NCBI GenBank assembly: GCA_021157415.1
Contig: JAGGWN010000007.1
Coordinates: 1-43,729 of the forward strand
Length of the DNA: 43,729 bases
Direction: 5' to 3'
Origin: Bacteroidales bacterium
GTDB lineage: Bacteria; Bacteroidota; Bacteroidia; Bacteroidales; VadinHA17
Shown piece after piece: positions 27,097-35,250 of this stretch (its first letter is position 1; each line of letters begins with the position of its first letter). Position numbers and translations under genes: made by a program. The notes beneath the pieces are model-generated. The model did no database searches. It was given only the letters and a program-made list of their open reading frames with translations, and was not told the origin of the DNA.

Positions 27097-28239
27097 ATGA
27101 AAAGAAAGGAGTTTATTGCGTTTTCGGGGGTTGCCGGGATGAGTATGGCTTTTCGCAAGGCGTTCGGGAAGATAACTGCCGAAGACAACACCTCAGGCAA
27201 GCGTGCGGAAAAAGCGGAAATAACCTACGAAAAAATCCATCTGGAACTGTTCCATCCATGGACGATCACCCGGGGCACAGCAGCCTACAAAGAGAATGTG
27301 CTGGTCTATTATAAAAAGGATGGTATTATCGGTGTGGGAGAAGCCGGTCACATGACGGCTGCCGGTCAGAATGCCGACCGGACGATCCGGGAGCTACTCC
27401 CTCTGATCCCCCTCTACCGCGACACCGATCCTTTTCTTTTCTATGAACTTCCGGATAAAGCCCGTGAGATCGTTCCCGGGCTCTCACCGGCCAAGGCAGC
27501 CCTGGACATAGCCCTGATGGACTGGATCGGGAAAAAACTTACGATCCCCATTTATCAGTTTCTCGGCGTGGATCCCAAGTCGGAGGTGAAAACCTCTTTT
27601 TCCATAGGCCGTGACAAACCGGAGGTGATGAGACAAGAGGTAAAAGAAACGACTCCCTACGGGATCCTTAAGGTGAAAATCACCGGCCGGGGAGACCAGG
27701 AAGCCATACGTGCCATACGCAGTATGACGGATAAACCCATACGGGTGGATGTGAATGAAGGTTGGAAAGATAAAGAAAAAGCTATCAAGGAGATTGAGTG
27801 GCTGGCTGCGCAGGGGGTGGAGTTTGTCGAGCAGCCTATGCCGGTGGAGATGCTGGAGGAAACCCGCTGGCTGAAAGAACGTTCTCCCATCCCTATTGTG
27901 GCGGATGAGGCGGTAAACACTTCTGAAGATGTTTTGAAAATCGCGGATGCATACGACGGAATCAACATTAAGCTGATGAAATCGGGCGGGATTACCGAAG
28001 CCTATCGTATGACCCTGCTTGCCCGCCTGCTGAAACTCGATATCATGCTGGGATGTATGATAGAGACCTCTGTGGGTATTGCTGCTGCCGTGCAGTTACA
28101 GGCGCTGGCACGCTGGGTGGATCTCGACGGGAACCTGCTGATAAAAAATGACCCTTATACCGGACTTACCCTCAGGGAGGGCCAATGGGTGATGTCGGGG
28201 AAGCCCGGGATAGGCGTGAGGAAAACCGGCAATACCTGA
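27097..28239 (+). CDS. Dipeptide epimerase (L-Ala-D/L-Glu epimerase type), enolase superfamily
   Basis: This 380-residue member of the muconate-lactonising subgroup of the enolase superfamily probably epimerises L-Ala-D-Glu or related dipeptides from murein turnover. The KxK motif is LKVKI (Lys192 and Lys194). The metal ligands are Asp218, Glu245 and Asp270, and the second catalytic Lys is near 292 in NIKLMKSGG. The first 25 residues (KRKEFIAFSGVAGMS) look like a weak export signal of the Tat-like type found on many Bacteroidota enzymes, but without the twin Arg. The exact dipeptide specificity cannot be read from the sequence. Confidence 0.88.
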   Translation: MKRKEFIAFSGVAGMSMAFRKAFGKITAEDNTSGKRAEKAEITYEKIHLELFHPWTITRGTAAYKENVLVYYKKDGIIGVGEAGHMTAAGQNADRTIRELLPLIPLYRDTDPFLFYELPDKAREIVPGLSPAKAALDIALMDWIGKKLTIPIYQFLGVDPKSEVKTSFSIGRDKPEVMRQEVKETTPYGILKVKITGRGDQEAIRAIRSMTDKPIRVDVNEGWKDKEKAIKEIEWLAAQGVEFVEQPMPVEMLEETRWLKERSPIPIVADEAVNTSEDVLKIADAYDGINIKLMKSGGITEAYRMTLLARLLKLDIMLGCMIETSVGIAAAVQLQALARWVDLDGNLLIKNDPYTGLTLREGQWVMSGKPGIGVRKTGNT

Positions 28240-28370
28240 TTCCCGAAACCTCTCCGCTTTTCTGCTTCCCTTGGAACCAGGCCTTTTAACATTCTTTAAC
28301 AAACAAGCGTAACTTGCAGACATACAGTGTTATGTTGGTTTGATGACGGTGTCTCCGGATTTCCGGGGTC

Positions 28371-28401
28371 TTGACAGATATTTTCCTGCCATATAAATTT
28401 G
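28371..28401 (+). promoter_or_regulatory. Promoter of the NEW3-ABC operon
   Basis: TTGA (28371-28374), a spacer of exactly 19 bases and TAAATTTG (28394-28401) fit the Bacteroidota promoter, with one mismatch in the -33 box. A strong AGGAGG site follows at 28431-28438 before the ATG at 28445, which is unusual in this window. Confidence 0.7.
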
Positions 28402-28444
28402 CTTCCCGTTCAGTATGTGTAATCTTTTAAGAGGAGGATAATAT

Positions 28445-29587
28445 ATGTCATGTAGTAAAAAGTTCGTCAAGCGGTTTATTATTTCCCTGATAGGGTTTGC
28501 TTTGCTTAATGCTTCCGTTTCGGCACAAGGCGTGACGCTGTACACGCCTTATACAAAAATCGCTGTGCCACCGGGTGAAACCATCAATTATACCATAGAT
28601 GTGATCAATCACGGGAACGCGAGGAAGAACGTGGACATCCGGGTGTCGGCGATGCCGCAGGGATGGACGTATGACCTGAAATCCGGGGGATGGAACGTAA
28701 AACAACTTTCGCTTTTGCCAGGTGGGAAAAAGACGCTTTCGCTGAAAGTCAACGTACCCTATAAGGTAAAAAAAGGAACCTTCCGTTTTAAGGTGATAGC
28801 CGGCAGTCAGGTGCTCCCCCTGTATGTGGAAGTCTCCAGACAGGGTACTTATAAAACCGACTTTACCTGCAAACAAACCAACATGGAAGGGACTTCCAAA
28901 TCCGGTTTTACATTCAGTACCGAATTGAAAAACCTGACGGGTGAGAAACAGCGTTATGCCCTGCAGTCGGCTGCCCCGCGGGGTTGGTCGGTGATCTTCA
29001 AGCCAAACTATAAGCAGGCGACCTCGGTGGAGATTGAGCCCAACCAAAAAGTGAATATGACCATCGAAGTCAAACCACCTCACAGCGTTCAGGCGGGGAC
29101 CTATAAAATACCGGTGCGGGTCGTAACAAACAATTCTTCGGCAGCGCTGACCCTGGAAGTGGTGATCACCGGGAACTATGACATGGAACTGACTACACCG
29201 ACAGGCTTGCTGAGCACTAAAATAACTGCAGGCGACGAGAGAAAGGTAGAACTTCTGGTCAGAAATACCGGATCGGCTAAGCTGGACAATATCCAGTTCC
29301 TTTCGACAAAGCCCGTAAACTGGGAGGTGACTTTTGATCCCAAAACAGTGGATGAGCTGGGTCCGGGACAGACGGCTGAGGTGTATGCCACCATAAAAGC
29401 TTATAAGAAAGCTGTGGCAGGAGACTATGTGGCCAAAATAAGGGCGAGGACACCGGAAGTGTCTTCCAGCGTGACTTTCAGAATTACCGTTAAGACGCCC
29501 ATGCTAATGGGGTGGCTCGGCATCTTTATTATTCTGGTAGCACTGGGTAGTGTGTGGTATCTGTTCCGGAAATTTGGGAGGAGATAA
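28445..29587 (+). CDS. NEW3-domain protein with signal peptide and C-terminal membrane anchor
   Basis: This 380-residue protein has a signal peptide (about 1-28, ending SVSAQG), three successive beta-sandwich modules of the NEW3/alpha-galactosidase-associated CARDB-like type (patterns such as PPGETINYTIDVINHG, EIEPNQKVNMTIEVKPP and LGPGQTAEVYATIKA), and one transmembrane segment at about 353-372 followed by the basic tail RKFGRR. The bulk should be in the periplasm. It is the first gene of an operon with an ABC ATPase and permease. It is probably the extracytoplasmic partner of that transporter; the substrate is unknown. Confidence 0.85.
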   Translation: MSCSKKFVKRFIISLIGFALLNASVSAQGVTLYTPYTKIAVPPGETINYTIDVINHGNARKNVDIRVSAMPQGWTYDLKSGGWNVKQLSLLPGGKKTLSLKVNVPYKVKKGTFRFKVIAGSQVLPLYVEVSRQGTYKTDFTCKQTNMEGTSKSGFTFSTELKNLTGEKQRYALQSAAPRGWSVIFKPNYKQATSVEIEPNQKVNMTIEVKPPHSVQAGTYKIPVRVVTNNSSAALTLEVVITGNYDMELTTPTGLLSTKITAGDERKVELLVRNTGSAKLDNIQFLSTKPVNWEVTFDPKTVDELGPGQTAEVYATIKAYKKAVAGDYVAKIRARTPEVSSSVTFRITVKTPMLMGWLGIFIILVALGSVWYLFRKFGRR

Positions 29588-29590
29588 GCC

Positions 29591-30559
29591 GTGACCGGGA
29601 AGATCATAGAACTGAATGGCCTGACAAAAAAATACGGCGATTTTACTGCCGTTGATCACCTTGACTTGTTGGTAGGGAAAGGAGAGGTGTTCGGACTACT
29701 CGGGCCTAATGGTGCCGGAAAGTCCACCACCATCCTCATGCTCCTGGGACTGACCGAGCCGACGGAAGGGTCTGTAAAAGTGTGTGGTATCGATCCGGTA
29801 AACCGGCCGGCAGAGGTTAAGAAAAAGGTAGGTTACCTGCCGGAAGATGTGGGGTTTTATGAGAAATACAGCGGCCTGGAAAACCTGGTCTTTACCGGCA
29901 GACTCAACGGTCTGCCGGAAAGCCAGGCAAGGAAAAAAGCCCTGGAGCTGATCGAAAAAACCGGTCTGGCGGAACAGGCTTCCAAAAAAGCCGGTCTGTA
30001 TTCCAGAGGCATGCGTCAAAGGCTGGGACTGGCAGATGTGTTGATCAAGGAGCCGGAAGTGATCATCCTGGATGAACCCATCCTGGGAATAGATCCTTAC
30101 GGGGTGCGTGAGTTCCTGGAAATGATCGTGAAACTTAGCAAGGAAGAAGGACTTACCGTGCTCTTCTCTTCACATCACCTCTACCAGGTGCAACAGGTAT
30201 GCGACCGCGTGGGATTGTTCGTTGGAGGAAAATTGCTGGCGGAAGGTGATATCAATACCTTATCCCGGAAATTGTTCGGAAACAGCCCTTTTGCCGTCGA
30301 GGTGGGAGTGCCCGGCAATGCGGAAAGAGATCCGGCCATACATGCTGGATTTATAGAAACCTTAATGAGCGTGAAAGGCGTCCTGAAAATAAAAGAGAAA
30401 AATCATAAGATGTTGATAGAGTGCGTACAGGATGTGACCCCGGATATTTCCCGGACGATTATACAGGCGGGTTTTGAACTGACTTATCTTACGAAAAAAG
30501 AATACGGACTGGACGATATCTATTACCGGTATTTTGAAGGAGGAACAGATCATGACTGA
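29591..30559 (+). CDS. ABC transporter ATP-binding protein
   Basis: This 322-residue protein is a nucleotide-binding subunit of the ABC-2 export type. Walker A GPNGAGKST is at 38-46, Walker B VIILDEP at 157-163 and the switch His in SSHH at 195-196. The signature motif is YSRGMRQ instead of the usual LSGGMRQ, a change seen in some ABC-2 ATPases; activity is probably kept. The start is GTG, 3 bases after the NEW3 gene stop, with GGAGG upstream. A C-terminal domain of about 90 residues follows the ATPase core. The gene overlaps the permease gene by 8 bases. Confidence 0.9.
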   Translation: MTGKIIELNGLTKKYGDFTAVDHLDLLVGKGEVFGLLGPNGAGKSTTILMLLGLTEPTEGSVKVCGIDPVNRPAEVKKKVGYLPEDVGFYEKYSGLENLVFTGRLNGLPESQARKKALELIEKTGLAEQASKKAGLYSRGMRQRLGLADVLIKEPEVIILDEPILGIDPYGVREFLEMIVKLSKEEGLTVLFSSHHLYQVQQVCDRVGLFVGGKLLAEGDINTLSRKLFGNSPFAVEVGVPGNAERDPAIHAGFIETLMSVKGVLKIKEKNHKMLIECVQDVTPDISRTIIQAGFELTYLTKKEYGLDDIYYRYFEGGTDHD

Positions 30560-31607
30560 CACCGTCGAACAAATACAGGCCTCTCACGGGAAAGGAATGA
30601 CGGGAAGGCTCCGTTTTGTGCTCTTTTCCGGGGTGCGGAAGAAAAGAGAAAACCATGTGGTTCATCCTTTCAGGGTGATCGTCGAAAGGGAAATCGGAGA
30701 TCAGATCAGGAGCTGGCGTTTTATCATACTGATCCTGATCATTGCCCTCACAACCCTGGGGTCTCTTTATACGGCCCTGACCAATATTAGCGAGGCGATA
30801 AAACCCGACGACCCGGCCGGCTCTTTTATCTTCCTGAAACTGTTTACCATTTCGGACGGGACGTTGCCTTCTTTTATCGTTTTTATCAGCTTTCTGGGAC
30901 CGTTGCTGGGCATTGGTCTGGGGTTTGATGCGGTCAACTCCGAACACAACAACGGCACTTTAAGCCGGCTTTTGGCGCAGCCCATACACCGCGATTATAT
31001 CATCAATGCCAAATTTGTGGGATATCTTACCGTTATCAGTGAGATGTTTTTTGCGCTGGGCTTTCTGGTGATGGGAATCGGGATCATTGCGACAGGTATT
31101 GCTCCATCCCCCGAAGAGTTTTTGCGTATTGTCCTGTTTCTCTTGCTGAGTATTATCTATGTGGCTTTCTGGCTGAATATGTCTATCTGGTTCTCAGTGC
31201 GTTTCCGTCAGCCGGCTACCGCAGCGTTGACAGGTATTTCCGTATGGATATTCTTCACGGTGTTCTATCCCCTTATTGTGAGTCTTATCATGAAGGGAAT
31301 ATCAAACCCTGCCTGGGTATCCAACCCCTCTTATCAGATACTTCTTGAAAAGCTGAAGCTGGGGTTGATGCGTTTTGCCCCGAATGTACTTTTCAGTGAA
31401 GCCACCGGCACGCTGTTGATGCCTACGGTACGCAGTCTGGGTCCTTTGACCATGGAGCAGATAGCCGGTACGGTCCCCGGCCCTTTACCTCTCGGACAAA
31501 GTGTCCTGCTGATATGGCCGCATGTGACGGCCCTCATCTCAGGCACCGTCCTCTTTTTTGTCCTGGCATATGTGCCGTTTATGCGGAGAGAGATAAGGTC
31601 GAGATAA
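30552..31607 (+). CDS. ABC-2 type transporter permease
   Basis: This 351-residue membrane protein has about six hydrophobic segments. A large extracytoplasmic loop lies between segment 1 (about 63-80) and the next, and a charged N-terminus precedes them. The order and layout match ABC2_membrane_2 permeases. The ATG at 30552 has a full AAGGAGG site 8 bases upstream and overlaps the ATPase stop; an in-frame TTG at 30534 is less likely. With the NEW3 protein and ATPase it should form one complex. Substrates of relatives include polymers, ions and lipids; nothing here decides among them. Confidence 0.88.
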   Translation: MTDTVEQIQASHGKGMTGRLRFVLFSGVRKKRENHVVHPFRVIVEREIGDQIRSWRFIILILIIALTTLGSLYTALTNISEAIKPDDPAGSFIFLKLFTISDGTLPSFIVFISFLGPLLGIGLGFDAVNSEHNNGTLSRLLAQPIHRDYIINAKFVGYLTVISEMFFALGFLVMGIGIIATGIAPSPEEFLRIVLFLLLSIIYVAFWLNMSIWFSVRFRQPATAALTGISVWIFFTVFYPLIVSLIMKGISNPAWVSNPSYQILLEKLKLGLMRFAPNVLFSEATGTLLMPTVRSLGPLTMEQIAGTVPGPLPLGQSVLLIWPHVTALISGTVLFFVLAYVPFMRREIRSR

Positions 31608-31714
31608 GACAGAAATAAATATGATTTGCATTATGCGGCCGCAACCGTTCCTGCCCGAATGAATTTGTTCAGGCGGGCGGACCTGCCCCGGGGTAGTTCA
31701 TGAGACAATGAAAG

Positions 31715-32010
31715 AAAGCGTTAGACGAGGACTTTCTTTACATGCGAACCAGTGGATATTATGGTGACAGTAGTCAAACAAGCATAGACCCGGTCATTTT
31801 GTACCAACTATGTTTGGCAGGTTATTTAGAAAACCTGAGCCGTGACCGCATGTTTATTGAATATAGCAGTATGCGCATGGACATTCTCTGCTTTTTGGGC
31901 GATGATTTTGATGAGCCCTTGCCCCGGCACAGCACCCTGAGCAGAGCCCTTCAATGAGGTCCCGGAAGTTTGGTTTGTCCTGCAGATGTGCTTCTTACTG
32001 CCTAATGAAA
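31715..32010 (+). pseudogene. IS1182-type transposase, N-terminal remnant
   Basis: From about 31715 the frame reads KALDEDFLYM, then SSQTSIDPVILYQLCLAGYL and FLGDDFDEPLPRHSTLSRAL. This is the N-terminal region of IS1182-family DDE transposases (family pattern: SIDPVVL, GYL, FLG-D-DEP-P-HST-S). The frame stops at a TGA (31955-31957). A shifted frame continues as EVPEVWFVLQMCF, which fits the next family segment, so at least one frameshift or small deletion is present. The DDE catalytic domain is missing. It may be expressed as a 71-residue ORF from 31742 but is surely not functional. Confidence 0.75.
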
Positions 32011-32453
32011 TGATTAAACATCTCGGAACAATTGTCGTCTGTATCCTTTGGAAAATCGTTCAATAATAAAGAATCCTGCCCTACCCAAACATCCATTTTA
32101 TTATTGATATTGTTGTTTAACAAAATTACAAAATGATACTTATAGGGGCCCTCCCCAGTCACGTTTTTTGATTCGAAAACGACCCTTTCTTTCCAAATAA
32201 TCGCATGGTTCGTGTAAAAGATCACCTTTCCCTTTTCCAGAAATTCCAATGAATATGTATGGTGTGTTTGTGTCGAATCGATCAGCTGATAGTTCCAGAG
32301 CGTATCGGCATCACAATGGTTGCGAACCTCATACGTCTCTGTCCAGTTCCATGTACCGATCAGTATTGACATTTCTCCTTCCAACTTATCTTTTTCACAA
32401 GCCGCAACAGCAAAGACGCATAAGCAGAGTATCAGCAAACGAAATGACTTCAT
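31995..32453 (-). CDS. Predicted lipoprotein, 152 aa
   Basis: The signal peptide (residues 1-18) ends in the lipobox VAAC with Cys19 as the lipidation site. The mature part is about 134 residues and begins after a short linker with IGTWNWTETYEV, a pattern of the small lipocalin-like lipoproteins of Bacteroidota. It contains a Cys pair, one near the front of the mature part and one near the C-terminus. The 3' end overlaps the shifted end of the transposase remnant by about 15 bases, which suggests the remnant was cut by the event that brought these sequences together. No function can be assigned. The promoter lies directly next to the ATG. Confidence 0.75.
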   Translation of the reverse strand: MKSFRLLILCLCVFAVAACEKDKLEGEMSILIGTWNWTETYEVRNHCDADTLWNYQLIDSTQTHHTYSLEFLEKGKVIFYTNHAIIWKERVVFESKNVTGEGPYKYHFVILLNNNINNKMDVWVGQDSLLLNDFPKDTDDNCSEMFNHFIRQ

Positions 32454-32457
32454 AAAT

Positions 32458-32488
32458 CAAATATACGATTTTTTGTATGCCTTACAAC
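32458..32488 (-). promoter_or_regulatory. Promoter abutting the start of the lipoprotein gene
   Basis: On the minus strand GTTG (32488-32485), a spacer of exactly 19 bases and TATATTTG (32465-32458, full match to TAnnTTTG) are followed by ATTT and the ATG at 32453. The transcript would start at or within a few bases of the start codon, so the mRNA is probably leaderless. Confidence 0.6.
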
Positions 32489-32574
32489 GGGGTTGCCAAA
32501 CGCAGTTCCGTACCGGGGGCGTAAGCTGCCGGGCTCCAATAATTATGACTGCTTGACCTTTTTCTAATTTCTGT

Positions 32575-32934
32575 TTAATGGGTCAGGTTAAAAATGAGCT
32601 TGAGGTAAACTTTCTTACCGGCAAAGGGAGCGTAGAGATCCTGATACTTGTTTAATTTTTCAATGTTCGAAGCTACTTCTTTTTTCATCTGGTCATAGAC
32701 ACAATTACAAGCTGTTACCTTAAAACTTCCGTTTTCCTGAATAGTAATCTCGACGGTTACACAACATTCGATATTGTCATCCAGAGCAAATTTGGGATAA
32801 TCAAGATTTTCCTTAAGATAACTGGCTACCGATCTGGAGACAGCCCTGGAAGCACGGACAGATTCATTGGCAAAGACATTTGCTGAGAAAAAAATGCCTG
32901 ATACCATTACTAAAATTGCGATTCGTGTTTTCAT
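32575..32934 (-). CDS. Exported TonB-C-like protein, 119 aa
   Basis: A signal peptide (about 1-22, ending NVFANE) precedes a domain of about 95 residues. The pattern LDYPKFALDDNIECCVTVEITIQENGSF, followed later by VASNIEKL, is like a degenerate TonB C-terminal or energy-transducer fold (YP..A..., then V.V...I...G). Three or four Cys occur in two close groups (CC and CNC). No transmembrane anchor or proline-rich linker is present, so it is not a TonB protein itself. It may be a periplasmic protein of unknown function. It is co-directional with the lipoprotein gene but has its own 121-base upstream spacer. Confidence 0.7.
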   Translation of the reverse strand: MKTRIAILVMVSGIFFSANVFANESVRASRAVSRSVASYLKENLDYPKFALDDNIECCVTVEITIQENGSFKVTACNCVYDQMKKEVASNIEKLNKYQDLYAPFAGKKVYLKLIFNLTH

Positions 32935-33264
32935 TTTTGTAAATTTAATGAATAAATAGATGCATAAATAAGCCTTGAAGTTCGCTCAATGATAGCTATA
33001 TGGTCAAGAATACATATATTATGAAATCCGGAGGAAAGGATGGACGAACCGAATAAGCCTGATTTTTTCATGATCGTCATATTTCTAGGTAGATAGTTGG
33101 GCTGTAGTTCATTTGAATGACGACCGGAAAAGGGATTCGTTGCAGGATCAGCATAATAAAATGATTTTTATTAAAACAGGCTTACATGAGGCTTAATGGA
33201 CAAATTGGTTGATAAAAACCTTTGAAATCGTTACTATTATTAGTTTTGAAGCAAATCAAAACCT
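32935..33264. other. Spacer with a short, well-placed mini-ORF
   Basis: This 330-base AT-rich spacer has no long gene. It contains an 18-codon plus-strand frame, 33040-33096 (MDEPNKPDFFMIVIFLGR), placed right after GGAGGAAAGG, a strong ribosome site for this genome. It could be the truncated 5' end of a lost membrane protein gene or a real small protein. Confidence 0.35.
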
Positions 33265-33382
33265 ATGAATAAAAAAATGTATTCACAGTGGCAGCCCAAT
33301 GGTGAAAAAAAACGGTATTGTAAAAGGGAAACAGCTATATAGATGTCATGTATGTGGCAAACAATTTTTGGGAGGAGCAAGG
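33265..33382 (+). pseudogene. Zn-ribbon N-terminus of an IS256-type (variant Zn-binding) transposase
   Basis: From 33278 one frame reads CIHSGSPMVKKNGIVKGKQ and then LYRCHVCGKQFLGGAR. This is the N-terminal zinc-ribbon pattern C..C-G...VKNG..KGKQ.YRC..CG.QFLGG of IS256-family transposases of the variant Zn-binding type. The likely start ATG (33265) is in another frame, and the second Cys of the first knuckle reads Ser, so the sequence is already mutated. The rest of the element is missing: the similarity ends 12 bases before the stop codon of the fused LeuCD gene on the opposite strand. Confidence 0.65.
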
Positions 33383-33394
33383 TTATTTCCTTTT

Positions 33395-35173
33395 TTATTC
33401 TTCCCGGATCCAGTTCACCAGTCCTTTTTTCCGGATGATCTCCATCAACTTATCCGGGAGCGGAGTGAAGGAGAAGGTTTTATCCGCTATTTGAATCGTT
33501 CCGCCATTCAGATCAACCGATACTGTATCGCCGGGTTGATAAGCATCCACAGCTTGTGGCAATACGATCAACACCAGTCCCTGGTTGACGGCCGAGCGGA
33601 AGAAGATACGGTTGACCGATTTAACGAGGACAGCCTGTACACCTGCATGGGCCAACCCTACAGAAGGATGTTCGCGTGAGCTGCCGCAACCGAAATTTTC
33701 ACCGGCGATAATGATATCTCCCGCCATGACGTTCCCGGAGAAATTAGGATCGAAACCTGCAAACAGATGGGGGAGGATGGCTTCGGGATCGGAGCTCAGC
33801 ACTTTGTACGTGAGATGGCCGGCAAACATCTGATCGGTGTTGAGGTCATTTACATCTTTGTAGTTCCATACGCCGTTTACCCTGCGACTTTCCCCTTCGG
33901 GAATGGTCAGGGTGGGCGAGGGTTCGTGACGGTAAGGAAAGGTTTCCTGGCCCGGTTGGGGCCGCGGGTCAGTAATGACTCCGCGAACGGCCGAAACGGC
34001 TACTGTCGCCGGTGAGGCCAGGTAGATGGAAGCGTTTTTGTTGCCCATGCGTCCGAGGAAGTTACGGTTGGCGGTCGAGATTACGTTGTAGCCGTCGGCG
34101 GGGATCCCCTGGCCGGTACCCAGACAGGGACCGCAGGAGGGGGTGAGGATCGTAGCTCCGGCCTCCACCAGCGTCTCGACGGTGCCGTCTTTCATGGCGG
34201 CAAGGTAGATCTCCCGCGAGGCCGGGGAGACCAGCAGTTGAAAGCCTTCCTTCACTTTCTTTCCACGGATGTAACGGGCGGCCAGTTGCAGATCGTCCAG
34301 GCGGCCGTTGGTGCAGGTACCGATCAGTCCTTCGTTCAGCGGGGTGCCGGCCACCTCTGCCAGTGCTCTGACGTTATCTACGTAGTGCGGTGCGGCTACC
34401 AGCGGGAAGAGATCATCCAGGTTGATCTCTATCTCACGGATATAACGGGCACCTTCGTCGGCCCAGATACCATTAAGGTGTTTCTCTCCGTAAAAAGAGG
34501 CCAGCACTTCGTCGGCGGGAAAGACAGCATTCTTAGCACCCATCTCCGAGGCCAGGTTAGCCAGTGTCATACGCTCGGAGATACCCAGCGTCTTTACTCC
34601 CGGACCATGATATTCGATAGAGAGGTAGTTGGCGCCCGACGAGGTGATCATGCCGATGATCCAGAGAGAGAGGTCCTTGGCAAAAACCTCCTCAGGCAGT
34701 TGGCCGTAAAGAGTGATCTTGAGGGATTCGGGCACACGTAACCAGGTCTCTCCTCTTTTCCAGATGCCCGCTGTCTCGGTGCGGTCGATACCGGCTGCCA
34801 GCGCATTGAAAGCGCCGGCTGTACAGGTATGACTGTCACTGCCGACGATGATCATCCCGGGCCGGGCATGATACGACATGATCTGATGGCAGATACCCCG
34901 GCCTGCATCATAGAACATTCTGATGCCTTGCTCCCTGACCATGTCCCGGATAGCCTGGTACTGTGTGGCCAGGGTGGCACTGGTGGGAGGTGCGTTGTGA
35001 TCCAGTACGACCAGCAGACGCTCCGGATAAGCGATCTTCTCGCCGTTCATCTTCTGAAAAGTCTGGTAGATGCTGGCTGTGTTGTCATGGGACAGGACAA
35101 TGTCCGGCTGCCGGAAAACAATGCTCCCTGCCGGAGCCCCCAGGATCTTTTCTGCAAATGTCTGTGATGCCAT
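33395..35173 (-). CDS. Fused LeuC-LeuD (aconitase-superfamily) hydro-lyase, paralogue 2
   Basis: This 592-residue protein fuses a LeuC-like catalytic part (about 1-415) to a LeuD-like swivelling part (about 435-592). The Fe-S cysteines lie in GTCTNGR and CGPCLGTG. The swivel part has the canonical GCGSSREH at 495-502. The specificity loop DLNTDQMFAGHLTY differs from true LeuD. The single-chain form resembles the LeuC/LeuD and DmdAB (dimethylmaleate hydratase) group and the Aquifex-type putative aconitases. The substrate is unknown: aconitate, methylmalate- or citramalate-type acids are candidates. It lies 77 bases after its paralogue, presumably in the same operon; no synthase or dehydrogenase partner is adjacent. 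Confidence 0.85.
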   Translation of the reverse strand: MASQTFAEKILGAPAGSIVFRQPDIVLSHDNTASIYQTFQKMNGEKIAYPERLLVVLDHNAPPTSATLATQYQAIRDMVREQGIRMFYDAGRGICHQIMSYHARPGMIIVGSDSHTCTAGAFNALAAGIDRTETAGIWKRGETWLRVPESLKITLYGQLPEEVFAKDLSLWIIGMITSSGANYLSIEYHGPGVKTLGISERMTLANLASEMGAKNAVFPADEVLASFYGEKHLNGIWADEGARYIREIEINLDDLFPLVAAPHYVDNVRALAEVAGTPLNEGLIGTCTNGRLDDLQLAARYIRGKKVKEGFQLLVSPASREIYLAAMKDGTVETLVEAGATILTPSCGPCLGTGQGIPADGYNVISTANRNFLGRMGNKNASIYLASPATVAVSAVRGVITDPRPQPGQETFPYRHEPSPTLTIPEGESRRVNGVWNYKDVNDLNTDQMFAGHLTYKVLSSDPEAILPHLFAGFDPNFSGNVMAGDIIIAGENFGCGSSREHPSVGLAHAGVQAVLVKSVNRIFFRSAVNQGLVLIVLPQAVDAYQPGDTVSVDLNGGTIQIADKTFSFTPLPDKLMEIIRKKGLVNWIREE

Positions 35174-35219
35174 GGTGGTGAGGCTTAATGGTTATTGGTG
35201 CTGGAATTAGGGTTTAGGA

Positions 35220-35246
35220 TATTCGTTATTCGACATTTCTTATTCG
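35220..35246. repeat. Three TATTCG hexamers in the linker between the fused LeuCD genes
   Basis: TATTCG occurs at 35220-35225, 35227-35232 and 35241-35246, within the 77-base spacer and just after the stop of the upstream paralogue. The rest of the linker is unremarkable. It may be a small decaying tandem repeat. Confidence 0.45.
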
Positions 35247-35250
35247 ATAT

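Noticed and set aside
33383-33679. Continuation of the plus-strand ORF beyond the transposase zinc ribbon
   Set aside because: From 33395 it is the antisense of the fused LeuCD gene and shows no transposase features.
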